DNA from: Basidiobolus meristosporus CBS 931.73
Taxonomy: Eukaryota > Basidiobolomycota > Basidiobolomycetes > Basidiobolales > Basidiobolaceae
Assembly: GCA_002104905.1 (NCBI GenBank)
Contig: MCFE01000309.1
Coordinates: 1 to 64,000 of the forward strand
Direction: 5' to 3'
Length of the DNA stretch: 64,000 nt
A model generated the notes under the pieces. The model searched no databases. It was not told where the DNA came from and saw only the letters and a program-made list of their open reading frames with translations. Made by a program: the position numbers and the translations under genes. Each line of letters starts with the position of its first letter. The first letter of the stretch is position 1. Of this stretch, positions 13,182 through 24,970 are shown piece by piece.

Positions 13182-13673
13182 ATGACTGAAAAAGCTCGAC
13201 AGGATGTATCAAGGCTCGACATAGCTTTCTTATTGAACACTTCAGAGGATGCTGTAGATCAAGGCATATCCGTGACGATCGGATGCTCCAGCACTTTGCT
13301 TTGTGGAAGAGATGATGCTGCTTCGCGAGAATCTGACGATGCACAAGAATATGAGCAAGAGATAAGGTTGCCAAGCCAGTCCATGTCAACTGACAGCTCC
13401 CTCTCCTCTTCCGACCCCATGAATGATTCGAACAAAAGACATCAATGCACCCTATGTTCAAGGAGCTTTCAGAGGCCCAGTGCGCTTCGAATCCATATGT
13501 ATTCTCATACAGGCGAGAAGCCGTTCGAGTGTAGCTACCGGGGGTGCCAGAAACGCTTCAATGTGGAGTCGAATTTAAGACGGCATCTACGGACCCATCT
13601 ACCGCTCCCACAACAGCCCGTGCGAGGAAAGAAAGCCCGACTCAAGTGGGTCAATCTCTCTCACGAGCCCTAG
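13182..13673 (+). CDS. Small C2H2 zinc-finger protein, probable transcription factor
   Basis: Single-exon frame of 163 residues from ATG 13182; the frame is open upstream to 13077 but without an ATG. Residues 1-85 are acidic and Ser-rich, with SSLSSSDP just before the fingers, possibly an activation or phospho-regulated region. Two tandem C2H2 fingers follow: C89-x2-C92-x12-H105-x3-H109 and C117-x4-C122-x12-H135-x3-H139, joined by the canonical linker TGEKPF. The second finger has FNVESNLRRHLRTH, a form common in fungal two-finger regulators. A basic tail (RGKKARLKW) could be a nuclear signal. Specific targets cannot be inferred. Flanking spacers are long on both sides. Confidence 0.82.
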   Translation: MTEKARQDVSRLDIAFLLNTSEDAVDQGISVTIGCSSTLLCGRDDAASRESDDAQEYEQEIRLPSQSMSTDSSLSSSDPMNDSNKRHQCTLCSRSFQRPSALRIHMYSHTGEKPFECSYRGCQKRFNVESNLRRHLRTHLPLPQQPVRGKKARLKWVNLSHEP

Positions 13674-15092
13674 GCCTCAAGTCATCAACACCGTTCTGTA
13701 AGAAGAATACCTATCACTAATCCACGATATCATCCCCTTTCATGTCATCAAAGTAATTCATTGTTGTCTTTTTGATCATATGACCTCATTCATCAATGAC
13801 ACATGTATTTTCTTTCTGTAATATTTTGAAAGAACGCATTGGTAGCGCATCCCACCTCCAGCTAAGCCAAATGTAAAAAGCAATAGACATTCCTTGTTCA
13901 AATATAGCACGGGCCATTACCATCTCATCTTCCGCCACTCAGTGGACAGGGGTCAGTTACGTTGTTGTGCGATTCACGACTGTGTCTGTTCTGAAGCCAC
14001 GCTATCGAGTACGGACCACTCTTAGAGGCCCTCAGCCACGATGCCTGCCCTGCGCAATTTGGACAGCGCTTATTCACTGGACGAAACAACCCCCGAGTGA
14101 CGCGGCCGTGGAGAGAAAACAACTGCCCAGGGTTCGCCCGTGAGCAGCAGCGATAATAATAGCAATGACAATAGCCATAGTAACGGTGACAGCAATAGTA
14201 ATACTATCGCACGATACAGGCAATGTCACCAGTCAGAAATAGTGGCCGTAACCAATTGCAGTTAGTGTTGAACCCTCGAACATTGCTCAACGAATGTACG
14301 GATTGGTCCAATGCCAACTATTTGCTGATGAGATGAACCACACTCCTAGTCTATGGTATATGTGAGGGGTTGTTTAGTCCACACCATCTAAGATGCCGGC
14401 GATAAAACCAGAACGAAGCTTACCATATTTGGGGGCAATTTATATATTCTATGTGTACGGAAAAGTGCAAATTACTTTGGTGTCACCGTTATCAACCTCA
14501 ACAAACCTGGCCACATGCATGCTCCGATAACCCTATGGAAATGCCAATTCCATCCGCTGCATGGTATGAGCTCTACAGGGCTGCTTCGAAGGCCAAAGCA
14601 GCAGTCCCTTGGATCCAGCACAGCCGCAGATACATCCCCCTGGCGTAGCTAATGGCGAGGGGTGGTGGAACGGCTGCTTTGACGTGGGCCATCGGCCAAT
14701 TCTGTAGTGCTCAGAGTATTGACTTTTCGTATATACAGCATACGTTTGTATCACAGAACAGGTCGCTAGTCGTATGGAACACTGCCGATTTTGGGTCAAA
14801 CAAATAATGTTCCAATTTGTGCCTGGGTCCACGATTGCAATCCCTATTCCAAATGCACCCTGCCCAACACAGTTACTTTTTCTGGGGTGGCCAAATACTC
14901 GCCTGGTTGGGAGACCAGCGTCGAATCGTAGGGCAGGGGCGTTAACGGTCAGCCCGTCTTGTGACCCGCCTGAAAATGATTGTAAAATCCACTTGTACAC
15001 TAAAAAAGCATTTATTGTGTTGTATCTCATATATTGAACAGTGTTGGAGTTTGCTAAGGCATGGTGCGAAATTCGGGGGCCATTAGGTGAAT
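13674..15092. other. Spacer; contains a low-complexity AGC/AAT trinucleotide tract
   Basis: No gene recognised. At about 14140-14206 an imperfect run of AGC, AAT, GAC and AGT codon-like units would read as Ser/Asn/Asp-rich peptide in one frame. That frame is closed by a TGA about 50 nt upstream and a TAG about 110 nt downstream of the tract's ends, so I treat it as simple sequence rather than an exon. Confidence 0.45.
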
Positions 15093-16901
15093 TCACATTA
15101 GACCAATCGACCCACGTCTCTTGCGCTCGTGGTACTTCGCAATGAGAAGTGCTACATCAAGCGATTGTTCGTAGTTCAACCTGGGGTCACAGGATGTCTG
15201 GTAGTTCTGCGGGAGATGGTGGTGCTCCAGCTCCATGAAGCCTCCTACGCACTCGGTTACACTGTCTCCGGTCATTTCTAGATGCACCCCGTTCAAAGTA
15301 CGCCCATACTCCTGGTGAATTCGGAAGCTACGGCTGATTTCTTCGACGATGCTGCGGAAATTGCGCGTCTTTACTCCCGAGCTCGACTGTTCGGTACTGA
15401 TGGAAGCAGTTAGCATCCGGCGAGGCGAGGCTACATAGGAGTGAGGATACTTACTTTCCGTGCATCGGGTCACATGCCCACACCACAACATGGCCGGACT
15501 CCTTGACCGCCTTGATATGTCCGGGGAGATACTTATCGACCTAGGGAAACGCAAGTGAGTCGATTGACGTTGGGATGTAGGGTGTGTAATGCATAATTAC
15601 AAGGTTGCAGCCGTAGCGAGTGATCAGTGTGACTTTGCCTATTTCTTTGTTAGGGTTGACGATGTCCAACAGCCTGCCCAGCTCTTCTGGCTCCATCGAT
15701 GGCCCACACTTGATGCCGATGGGGTTCTCGATACCCGAGAAATACTCGACGTGGGCCCCGTCTATTTGCCTGGTGCGATCGCCGATCCAGATGAAATGGG
15801 TGCTTGTGTTGTACCACTTCAGCTCTTGGGTGTCTGGATCGGGGAGCTCCCTCGTGAGCGCCTCCTCGTAGGGGAGAATCAGCCCTTCGTGAGATGTGAA
15901 GAAATCGATGTTGCTGATTTGGCTGGCGTCAGCGCCCACTACCTTCATGTAGTTCAATGCATCGGACAGACGGTTAGCTATGGACTGATACTCCTCTCTG
16001 GTGTGGCTATTCCGGAAATGTTGCAGATCCCATGCGGTGGGGTCGTGAAGGACTAGGTTGGACCGTTTCAGTGAACATCCCAAACTAACAATCAAATACA
16101 AATGGGACTAACCAGCAAAGTCGGCTAAGTTCGCATTGAGACGCAAGGGGATTAGTGGGAATTCTTGAAACATCTGCAACAGGGCTCAACTTACAATGCA
16201 AGATTGTTCGAACATAGTTCATGCTGGCCGCGGAATGGAAATATGCCCTGGAAACAATGAAACGTCGGTGTCAGTGGTGGGGTCCCCAAGCAACGTGTCT
16301 GCCACTCTCACCCTAATAGCCGCTGTGGATCGGGCTTGCGCTCCGACGGGTCAAATCCGTTGACGTTGTCGCCACGGAAGGAAAGAACCTCCTTTCCATC
16401 GATGATCTCTGTAGGCTTGGAGCGTGGCTTCGCGTACTAATAGCCAATGACTCAGTTTCGGGCCACATCGTGGGGGAAAGAAAATCAAGTTACCTGGCCG
16501 GCCATTCTGGCGATCCTCACCACTGGGATTCTGGCTCCCCATGTTAAGATCAGGCTCATCTGGAGGATGATTTTGATCTTGTTCTCGATGGGCACCTTCG
16601 AGCAATAGTCGAACAGCTCGGCGCAATCCCCACCTTGCAACAAGAACGATTTCCCAAGGGCCACATCGGCCAACTGCTCCCGGAGATTCTTGATCTCCCG
16701 AGGGGAAGTCATGGGCGGCAGATGGCGCAACTTCGCCAACACCTTGTCTAACTCTTCTTTATCGTCGTAGATCACATCTTGGGTGACCTTCTTGCTTCTC
16801 CAGGAACTAGGCGACCATTTATTTCCGCTTGTCTCGGTGTTTCTGTCCTCAATGTCGAGCTCAACCTTATCAAACATTTCTTGGAGTTCGGATGGATCCA
16901 T
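15093..16901 (-). CDS. Class II (plant/bacterial-type) 3-deoxy-D-arabino-heptulosonate 7-phosphate synthase
   Basis: Seven exons on the minus strand: 16901-16494, 16436-16312, 16247-16195, 16124-16113 (12 nt), 16052-15601, 15540-15455 and 15396-15093, summing to 1440 nt (479 residues plus TGA). Introns of 57-70 nt all start GT and end AG. The enzyme condenses phosphoenolpyruvate and erythrose 4-phosphate, the first step of the shikimate pathway to aromatic amino acids. Class II signatures: [22 protein letters not shown] (metal Cys), [12 protein letters not shown] across splice 1, [48 protein letters not shown] (metal His), [10 protein letters not shown] (Glu) and [10 protein letters not shown] (Asp). 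ATG 16901 is chosen because the frame's upstream part has no ATG; the N-terminus could still be off. Family length is about 450-480 residues, so the model is full length. Confidence 0.9.
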
Positions 16902-17745
16902 CGGGAGAACTTGAGAATAGGTAGATTTGCAGGAAAGTGGCAGCAGGAAGAGAGTCACTGGCGAGCTAATTGGAAATGATTTGACATTTCGTGCCGACTC
17001 TAGTTGGCTTAAGTACTTGGATGGGCCGCCAACTACACCACACTGAATGACACTCTAATGATGGCCAACGGGGCTCTTGATTCGAGGTGATCAATGAGCA
17101 CCCATATCGCCATGATGTTTCAACTGCCCAAGATTATGCAGGATATCAAGGTTCATGCAACGCTTGTTGACCACCAATACCAGCGCCCGAATGATTAAGC
17201 CTGGTGCCTCTAAGACTTCCACTTGCCAATCATATGCCTACTACGATGGCGCACTTATGCCCGGCCCACCATCAAGCCAATATCTTTCATTGCATGAGTG
17301 AAAAGTGTTTAGAGGTAAACTCACCCAATCCACCCTGTGCGATGAGACTCAACAGCCCAATTTGCTGGGAACTGTGTAAACATTAGCTAGTAACGACCAT
17401 TGCGCCAAGCTTTGATTATTGAGACAACCTCGGCTACTCACAATTCCAGCAACCACCGACATTGTTGGTAACATCGGTGATCCGCTTCTGCAGGCCATCC
17501 ACCCATCTGACACAGGATCACCCATCGGGAGCCCATAAAAACCTTTGTATGAAAGAGTGTAACGAAAACGTGGTCGAATAGGTGGATGTTTGAAAGCTGA
17601 AACTCGCCCGATAGTCCAGATAAGGGGAATCTTAAAAACTTTCGAACAGTTTATTACAGCATGGGGCCGAGACGAAATTGTAATCAACGTACTACGCAGA
17701 AATTCGTGTGGAGATTGGGGGGACGTCCAACAGTTGGAAATCCCT
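16902..17745. other. Spacer between DAHP synthase and eL18 genes
   Basis: Holds the eL18 3' end and the DAHP synthase promoter, both on the minus strand. No further gene or clear regulatory motif recognised. Confidence 0.5.
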
Positions 17746-18495
17746 TTAGTTCTTGTAACCACGGCTGGCGCGACGACCTCTAGCACGCTCGAACTTGCGT
17801 CCCTTGGAGCGAACGTAGGGCTTGGCATGGCTCTTGGGAACACCGGCAGCACCGAAGTGCTTGACGGCCTCGCGAGAGTTCTTGGGACCTCTCAGAAGGA
17901 CGGTGTTGGCACCGGTGGGGGCGCGAAGGGCCAATTGGTCGAAGGTGATGATCTCTCCACCAGCCTTGAGGATTCTGGCGCGAGCGGTCTTGGTGACACG
18001 AAGAGCACAAACGCTGAGCTTGGGGACTTCCAAGAGACGCTCATCATCGGTTACGGTGCCAACAATGACGGCGATCTTTCCGTCCTTACCCTTGGCATAG
18101 CGAGCCAAACGGGAGATAGAGAGGGGAGCGCGGTTGACGCGGGACATAAAGAGACGCTTAAGAATAACCTTGTTGAACTTGGCGTCGGTACGACGAGCAA
18201 GGAAACGGTACAACTTCACCAACAAGCGAAGGTAAACATCCTGGCTACGAGGCTCAGTTCTGTTGCCGTTCTTGACGTGGTGTTTTTTAATGTCGATACC
18301 CTAGGGAAAGAATTCGTTAGGTTAGCACACCATTCGTAATCGTGATGACCGATCTCATTCATCCATCAGTAGAGCCGTATATCTGGGCAGCGGTAGGTCT
18401 CTTCTGTCGTGAGAAAACCCCCGCCCCAATGAATTCTATCTCTGCTGGAGGATGTGGAGTAGCTAGCAACATATACAGGAATACACACTGACCAT
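17746..18495 (-). CDS. RPL18: 60S ribosomal protein eL18
   Basis: Two exons: 18495-18493 (ATG only) and 18300-17746, separated by a 192-nt intron (GTCAGT...CCCTAG), giving 185 residues. The protein begins [15 protein letters not shown] and continues with [69 protein letters not shown] and a basic C-terminus ending RRASRGYKN, all diagnostic of eL18. It is a structural component of the large cytosolic ribosomal subunit. Family length is about 185-188, so it is complete. Splitting the start codon from the body with an intron is common in fungal ribosomal protein genes, where the first intron often carries regulatory signals. Confidence 0.96.
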
Positions 18496-19853
18496 TACGG
18501 TTGAACGGACGTACGGTGAATTGGAAAGAAGGAGCAATCCGTGTGTTTTTGTTGCTTTTATTGTTCTTCCGAAAAAGGCAGTGATAGGTCCCGCGTCATG
18601 TGAATCCCATCAGGATCTCCCAACAAAATGGCGATTTTTTTATTGTGCTCAAGTGCAATGTCCAGCTCGATTTCGCTGGCAAAAAACCCAGCGTTCCCTC
18701 CGCATGGAAGCCCTCCGTGAGGCAGGCCATGGTTTGACCGGATATTATCCACGGTCATGGCGTTCGTTAGGGCTCACGTCAAGAGTTGATGATGTGCGCC
18801 GATTTCCTAGTGGAAGCAAGAGCAAGAGTCTTCGGTGGTGAACACTGGCGAATCACATAAACAGGAATCTTCCGTCAGAGCAATGATTGATTAGCATCCG
18901 AGATTGGCTGTCATGAACTCAACATCCTACCAAATCAGCCCAGCACCCAATGGATTTGCACTAATCAGCACCCATGTGAAGGTGGAGATTGTTCTGCAAG
19001 TTGGTTGAGATATAGGAATATTGGTTCTTTCGGACCTATCCCAATCTCATATCAGGCATGGAGAAAGGGGCTGCCCAGTGCGAATGGTGCCATTCCTGTA
19101 TAACGTGGGCTTTGATCCGGTCTCAAAATAGCAGCCTATGTAGAGGGGGTTACGAGGATTGGTTGCTATGGGCAGCGAGGGATGATTTCGAGCGGAACGT
19201 GCACGGGTTGATCGTGATTGCGAGCAGGCAGTTACCTGAGGTCAAGTGTAGGCTTTATTCAAAGCCTTGTATATGTACTTGCAGTGCAATGGGAAGAATC
19301 CGAGCTGCCACAGTATTTAGAGAAATCATTGGCAAGTGTGGATTATTCTGTCTTACCGTGTCATACGCTAGCTATGAAAAGTTAAATAGCCACTAGGATT
19401 CTGGAACTGGTGACTGTCGAACAGTGGACAATACGCATGGGTTCTCAAGAGATATTGATCAAGCTTCATGTACAATGTCGGTTATTAAGTCAAGTTGCAT
19501 GAATATCAGAATATTTCCATGGTTTATCCCACACATCGCCTCTTGCTTGGTGTACTGGGTCTGGTTGTACCTGTGAATGTTGGCATTAAGACTAATTAAG
19601 ACTATCGAGCTATATTACTAGGCCAGTGGCCCCCTCCTTCGTTGTTTTGGAATTGATTCAGCAGTGTGCTTCACTTCCTGTTCAACTTAGTCTTGGTATA
19701 TCAAGGGTACTGAGCTCCTTGTACTCTGGGGCTTTATCCTCGTCGTAAACTTTCCTTGCTTGTCCTGAAAATATTGAAATATTCAGTTGAAACTGGCTTG
19801 TTCGGCCCTCGATTGCATTCCCCAATCCAGACGTTGCCCGCATCTCTTCCAAA
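18496..19853. other. Divergent intergenic region, no gene recognised
   Basis: Lies between the heads of eL18 (minus) and the phosphatase gene (plus), so both promoters should be here. Short frames on both strands lack motifs. No TATA-like site is convincing enough to call. Confidence 0.5.
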
Positions 19854-21142
19854 ATGGAAGCAGTGGTGACCCAAGCGCCCGACAGGGATGCTACCTTCCA
19901 TAAGCTTCTTACTCGAGTCCAACAGGAAAAAGATGACAATTCAAGGCACACCTCCCTCAATGGAAAAAGCAACGGTACTTCAGTTGAGCCTCTATCTCTT
20001 CGGATGTTTATTGCAAGCTTTCTCAACCCATTTTCTCTCCAAAACAAGAATCGAGAGAATCCACAGCAATCAGTGGCCAGGACCCTCTGTTCCCTGGGAA
20101 AGCCAAAGAATGCAAAAAACCTTGGCCCTTCCTATCGGCCATACTGAGCTGCGTCTGCGGTGGGGACGAAGTTATCAAGTCGAGAGAGGAACTCCCCTCC
20201 GGGGTGTTGCCGAACGCAGTTGTGCAGCAAGAGGTTCCCAAGTCTCGTTTCGTCCTTTCAGTCACAAACGAAGAAAAGCACGCCACCTCCATCCCCAATT
20301 TCGAGCCAAATACGGAGGATCCAGCCTTGGTACAACAGTCTGACTAATCGTTGAATAACTTTATATTGAAGCGCTCAATTTAGGTGGACACAAAGCATCT
20401 TCTAGGCCCTACCAGAAGAGAACATGCAGGTAGGAAATGCCTTGTTTTGGATTTGGATGAAACCCTGGTGCACACCTCCTTCGAAGTAAGCTACGCTCGA
20501 TACGATTGCACCTGGAAGACGCTAACGATTGGCTAGGTGGTTGAGCAAGCTGACTTCATCATTCCGGTCGAGATTGAGGGCCAATACCATAACGCCTACA
20601 TCCTGAAGCGCCCTGGGGTAGATGAGTTCTTACGTGAGGTGGGGAAGACCTTCGAAATCGTGGTTTTCACCGCCAGCCTGTCGAAGGTAAGGAACTGCCC
20701 GAGCTAAGCAACGATTGCGGCCCGTTTTGACCAGGAGGTTGGTTCTTAGTACGCGGACCCAGTGCTGGATACACTTGATGTCCATAAAGTCGTCCATTAT
20801 CGATTGTTTCGGGAGTCATGCTACAATTATGGTGGTAACTACGTCAAGGTAGGTGGCGTTTCCGTGGCATGCGTCGGTTGATGGATTCCTTAGCGTCTAT
20901 ATCAGGACCTATCCCAGCTGGGACGAGATCTCAGCCAAGTTATCATACTCGACAACTCCCCCGCTAGCTATATCTTCCACCCCGCAAACGCCGTGCCGGT
21001 CAGCTCATGGTTCAATGACCCGCATGACACTGAGCTGTTGGATTTGGTCCCCTTGTTGGAGGATCTCGCCGAAGTCGAGGACGTTACTCTGATCCTGGAC
21101 ACGCTGATCGATGCCTCACGGCCCCCGACAGCCAATTCCTAG
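19854..21142 (+). CDS. HAD-family phosphatase of the SCP/Psr1 (NIF/FCPH) type
   Basis: Exons 3-6 are firm: 20384-20485, 20537-20686, 20750-20848 and 20906-21142, with GTAAG-type donors. They encode the catalytic domain: [10 protein letters not shown] (DxDxT nucleophile motif), [54 protein letters not shown] and [15 protein letters not shown] (motif III), ending [10 protein letters not shown]. The preceding exon ends at 20329 (donor GTACAA) and carries [16 protein letters not shown], like the cysteine-containing N-terminal segment of fungal Psr1 proteins that anchors them at the plasma membrane. The N-terminal exon likely starts at ATG 19854 ([17 protein letters not shown]). Its donor and the next acceptor, somewhere in 19970-20080, are not settled. 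Yeast Psr1/2 act in the stress response; that role here is inference. Dephosphorylation of Ser/Thr in partner proteins follows from the family. Confidence 0.85.
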
Positions 21143-22834
21143 GTCATCAGTGTTCTACACCTTCATCTATCAATCGATTTTCCGTCGACATGATTACATC
21201 CTGGCATTGCCACTCGTTTGGCATATGTTATCATATGGTTATTTATTGCACGAATCTTATCCCCCAAGTCATCTGCGAGATACGACTGTGCCCGACACCC
21301 TCGCCACTGCCTTTGGCAACCGACTGCTTCGATGTGGTCCTCTCCCCTCTCCCGTTTTGTTTATGCCCGGTTGACGTACCTACCCGCCTCGTGGTATTTT
21401 TGTTCTGGTGTGGTGACTCATGTTTCTGATTTTGATTTTTGAATAAATGAGTGGAAGGCACTGCAATCTGTCTGCAAATGAGTTCCGAACCTTGTGTTCG
21501 GTTTCACTCGCATTTTCCCGCCGCCTGAAGTGCTTGCGGAGGCCAGTCCAGTGACTTTCAGACGCAGCCAAAAACCCTCGCTCCCAGTCGCTGTGCCCCT
21601 TTAGCCTGAGTGGGATTTGATGTGTTGCTGCCACTGGCCATTCTGATCCGATGGGGGTGACTGGCTGCTTCGTTCTTCCACTTGCATCGACACATCGCTG
21701 GGTAGCCTTGCAATTCACCGTCCGGTCACCTCGATTCATTTGCTTCTACCCCTCGTATTGGCCGGACGCCTGAGTTGTTCGGTGTCACCCTCTTGCGGAC
21801 TAAGACAGTGCTGCACCCAGCTGAGGCGACACAGTTTGATGGTGAAGAGGCCGTCTTACCCATCCATTCCGCTTTTGGTTTAGTGTATACCAAGTTGATC
21901 CACACTCACCACTTCCATCCACCTATTTCAGATGATCTGATGCATCTACTGATTCGCACGCTTACACTGCGAGAACACACCCTGAGGCAGAGGGTTCTGG
22001 AATCCGGTGTTACCGCCACATATGGATGCGCCGTGCTGGTTCCATCGATACCACCATGGCCACTGATTAAGGTGAGGATGCATATGCGACTCTGTTCCAT
22101 CGGATCGCGGGTTACGAATTCGATTGCTACAGCAGCGAAATCAAGCCCCGTCGCCAATCATCTGCATACTGAGCTGTACACTGCCATTACGAGTTAAGCC
22201 CCCCAACAACACGGTGCCCTATAGATGGATCAGGCCTAATGCTGCACAGTCACCCGAGCCTGTGTCCGGCATCCGCCAATCGGCGGGCCCCCAGGACACT
22301 TAAGGATTTTCAGACGAATCCAATCCATTGGTTTTGTATCGATGGTCAGCCGCATACAATTTCTGTACCCAGACAACGTCCCGGATCAATGAAACCTAGC
22401 CAGGCTGCCAACCTCGTCCGATGCACATGACTTCCAGTGGATATGTGGACTGATCAGTGGAGCAGAAGTGCAGCGAGCGTGACTCGATCTCAGATGCAAT
22501 GGCCCACTCCCCTCGATTTGGCAAGCTCCTAAGCATTTTAGTGAGATTTCGGGTGTTATCTCCCGTTGCCATGTTTGGAAAAAGCAACCAGATACTTTTC
22601 TACGGAACCATCTGACGACTTGCCCTAACTGGCAGGATGCGAACACTGGCTGAAATTAGTTAAATACCCAGTTTTGCATGGTTACCACCTCTTCATACGT
22701 TGGGGTGGATTGCCGTCTATATATGCCACAGTTAGGCTGCTTGAGTAGTCACATTCGCATACTCCTGATTTCACGCCCCTTGATTCCAAGCGCTCTCTAT
22801 TATACCTGCTAGGTATAGTGATCCCTACCACTTC
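21143..22834. other. Spacer, no recognised gene
   Basis: Contains unsupported frames, the longest a 140-codon frame at 21775-22197 (plus) and a 119-codon frame at 21380-21739 (minus), which do not resemble any family I know and lack splice or start context that would favour them. Promoter of the F-box gene should be at the right end. Confidence 0.4.
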
Positions 22835-23605
22835 ATGCAGTCGTTGCTAGCCCTTTCCCAAGAGATCGTTGACCATGTTTGCCAAAGCCTCTCTCTCCCA
22901 GACATCATCCATTTAGCACTGACCAGTCGCCAACTTTACCTTGCTGTCTCTGGAAGTAGCTGTTGGAACAAAGTTCGTCTCACCATTCCCCAATTCCAAG
23001 TCACCGTCAGCCCGTTGAGCCCCGAGTACCAGTGTTCTCAGATCGACGCCAGCCTCGCGCAAGCTTTTCGACGTGGGCTTTTGGCGAACGCGGCTCCTCG
23101 GATACGGGAGCTCTCCTTCGATAATACCGAGGTCACGCCCCGCTGCCTGGATGTGGTGTTCGAGAAGTGCACCCAGCTGCGAAGTCTCTCCCTCCTCCAC
23201 TGCCCCCAGATCGATATCGTCGGGCTGGTGTCGTTTTTCCAGAAATCCCGGGCCAAAAAGCGGACCACCCTTCCCGAACTTCACACCCTACGTTTCTTCG
23301 GTCACCCTACCGAGGGCGAGGTTCGTAGGCGTTACGCTGGTTACGTATCCTGGTTACTGCCTGCGTTGAGAAATGCCCTGGTCCGGTACACGGGCAACCC
23401 CCACTTCCACCTGGACATCCTGTCCGAGCACCAGTCCAGCCCGGCCCTCTATTGCCGCAACTGTGGCGAAGGCCGTTGCCAAGAATGTTACGCAGGGTAT
23501 TCGATTCGTCCGATATGGTGTGATACTTGTCAAGCGTACGAGAACATCTGTGACCATTGCGTACCTCCACCCGTGCAGCACTACGGTTGTTTGAAATCTT
23601 CTTGA
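22835..23605 (+). CDS. F-box protein with LRR-like middle and cysteine-rich C-terminus
   Basis: Intronless 256-residue frame from ATG 22835. The N-terminal 50 residues fit an F-box: LSQEIVDHVCQSLSLPDI, LALTSRQLYLAVSG and CWNKVRL, the Skp1-binding surface of SCF ubiquitin ligases. A leucine-rich stretch follows (LRSLSLLHCPQIDIVGLV and LPELHTLRFFG). The last 50 residues have paired cysteines: CRNCGEGRCQECYAGYS, WCDTCQAY, ICDHCVPP and a final HYGC, spaced like a small zinc-binding module. An F-box joined to such a tail is typical of fungal lineage-specific F-box families whose substrates are unknown. F-box identity is fairly safe; the zinc-binding idea is inferred from cysteine spacing. Confidence 0.75.
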   Translation: MQSLLALSQEIVDHVCQSLSLPDIIHLALTSRQLYLAVSGSSCWNKVRLTIPQFQVTVSPLSPEYQCSQIDASLAQAFRRGLLANAAPRIRELSFDNTEVTPRCLDVVFEKCTQLRSLSLLHCPQIDIVGLVSFFQKSRAKKRTTLPELHTLRFFGHPTEGEVRRRYAGYVSWLLPALRNALVRYTGNPHFHLDILSEHQSSPALYCRNCGEGRCQECYAGYSIRPIWCDTCQAYENICDHCVPPPVQHYGCLKSS

Positions 23606-24693
23606 ACCATCCATCGTTGCCACATGCGAAAGCGTATATATACACATACAACATATCCTCTAGAGTCCCGCACACCCGACTAATCGTTCTTACTACGAGG
23701 TGTCCGACCACATCCAATTTTCAAACCATGTATTATAATCGTTCAATAGAATCCTCCACACACTCCACCCTTCACCCTCCTCTCCTAACATAGGTGCCTC
23801 ATATACGAGAATATTTCCAAACATAATAATAATAGGTAACAACATGGTCCAGTGTTTACGAGTATCCATGGGTGCTCATGTTTCGAGACGTGGAAACCTC
23901 CCCAGGCCCCCGAGAAAGGTGGTTGCCGTCTGGACTGGATTACAGGGTATTCGTAGGATTTCGCGGCGTGGTCAGCGATGGAACTCCGGTGGGGGAGGTG
24001 TAGTTGGTTGGTCGATTTTCCCTTCCATTATTGCGCCCGTCACACCGTCCACTTGGGCTCATGTTGATGGCAGCCTAGCATGCCTACCGTAGACGAATTT
24101 TGGACCGTCGGGATCTCCCATATCGGGAAACTACCCCCCCCCCGCCCACGAGTCCTGAATTGGTGGTCCCCCCAGCTACCCGTCATTACGGATAAATCCG
24201 GACCATCGCCTAAGGGCGTCCGGAGTTTTCCGGAAGACGGGGAAAACCTACAGGGGTGTGATGGGAAGATAGTTACATGGTTGCACGAACCTGTAGATGG
24301 GGTGAATACATGCATACGCTTGGCAGGGTTTCGGGTGATGGCGAATTTGGTTTCATGATCGGTCAGATCGGGGGCATCAGCATGCCTAACATCTATACCA
24401 AACAATCAATCGGCCAACCACCTCAATCCCATCTACTTGGGAATTTCGTGGCGGGAACCTCCTCCCCCCCCCCGCACTCTTCAGAAGTAGCCGTCCTAGT
24501 TCCAGTCTGGGCTACGCTGCTCTTCAGTGGATCTTGATTCCAACGTAGACATGCACCATGAGGAAGTGAAGTTCTCTTATGGTTACCATGCAATTCCGGT
24601 AGTCATTCATTGATGAATCTAGTCTTTTGCTGTTGCGGGGAGCAACTGCCAGCCAATATTGTAAGCACCCTGCTAATGTGACCTGAAAGTAGT
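23606..24693. other. Spacer at the boundary between host and repeat-rich DNA
   Basis: No gene recognised. C-rich runs occur at about 24126 and 24468 and a short AAT run at about 23828. CpG is still common here; the sharp loss of CpG begins at about 24.55-24.7 kb. Confidence 0.5.
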
Positions 24694-24970
24694 CCCTATG
24701 AGAAATCTCAATCTTGGGATTCATCTGATCTTCAGCTGGTGGTTTTCCTTCAAATTTTCAGTGGCAATTTTTGGTGGAAGTTGTGAGCAGCTAATTACCA
24801 AGCTTTGTATGAATGAAAATTGGCCTAGTCTTCTCCTGGCAAATATGTTTACTTGTCCACCCAGCATCTAGTACCTGAGATGCTGAGAGTTGTCAGTTTT
24901 GAGAAACTTGGAATCCAGCTGATATTTTGATGGTATTCTGCTGGCCTTCTTTTAGTTCTTTTTCTTAGGG
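24694..24970 (-). mobile_element. Short non-autonomous DNA element (CCCTAT-ended MITE), copy 1
   Basis: A 277-bp unit begins CCCTATGAGAAATCTC and ends TTTTTCTTAGGG, with a 3-bp direct repeat AGT on both sides (24691-24693 and 24971-24973). It is an inverted, diverged copy of 27939-28258: both share GAGAAACTTGGAATCCAG-like and GGCAATTTTTGGTGGAAG-like stretches when one is reverse complemented. Termini resemble those of the large Tnp2 element at 36551-46338. It marks the left edge of the repeat block. Confidence 0.72.

Noticed and set aside
14140-14206. Ser/Asn-rich coding exon
   Set aside because: Frame closed by a nearby upstream TGA with no plausible splice join; best explained as an imperfect trinucleotide repeat.
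17590-18339. 249-codon plus-strand frame
   Set aside because: Exact antisense of the eL18 gene; open only because of the ribosomal protein's codon use.
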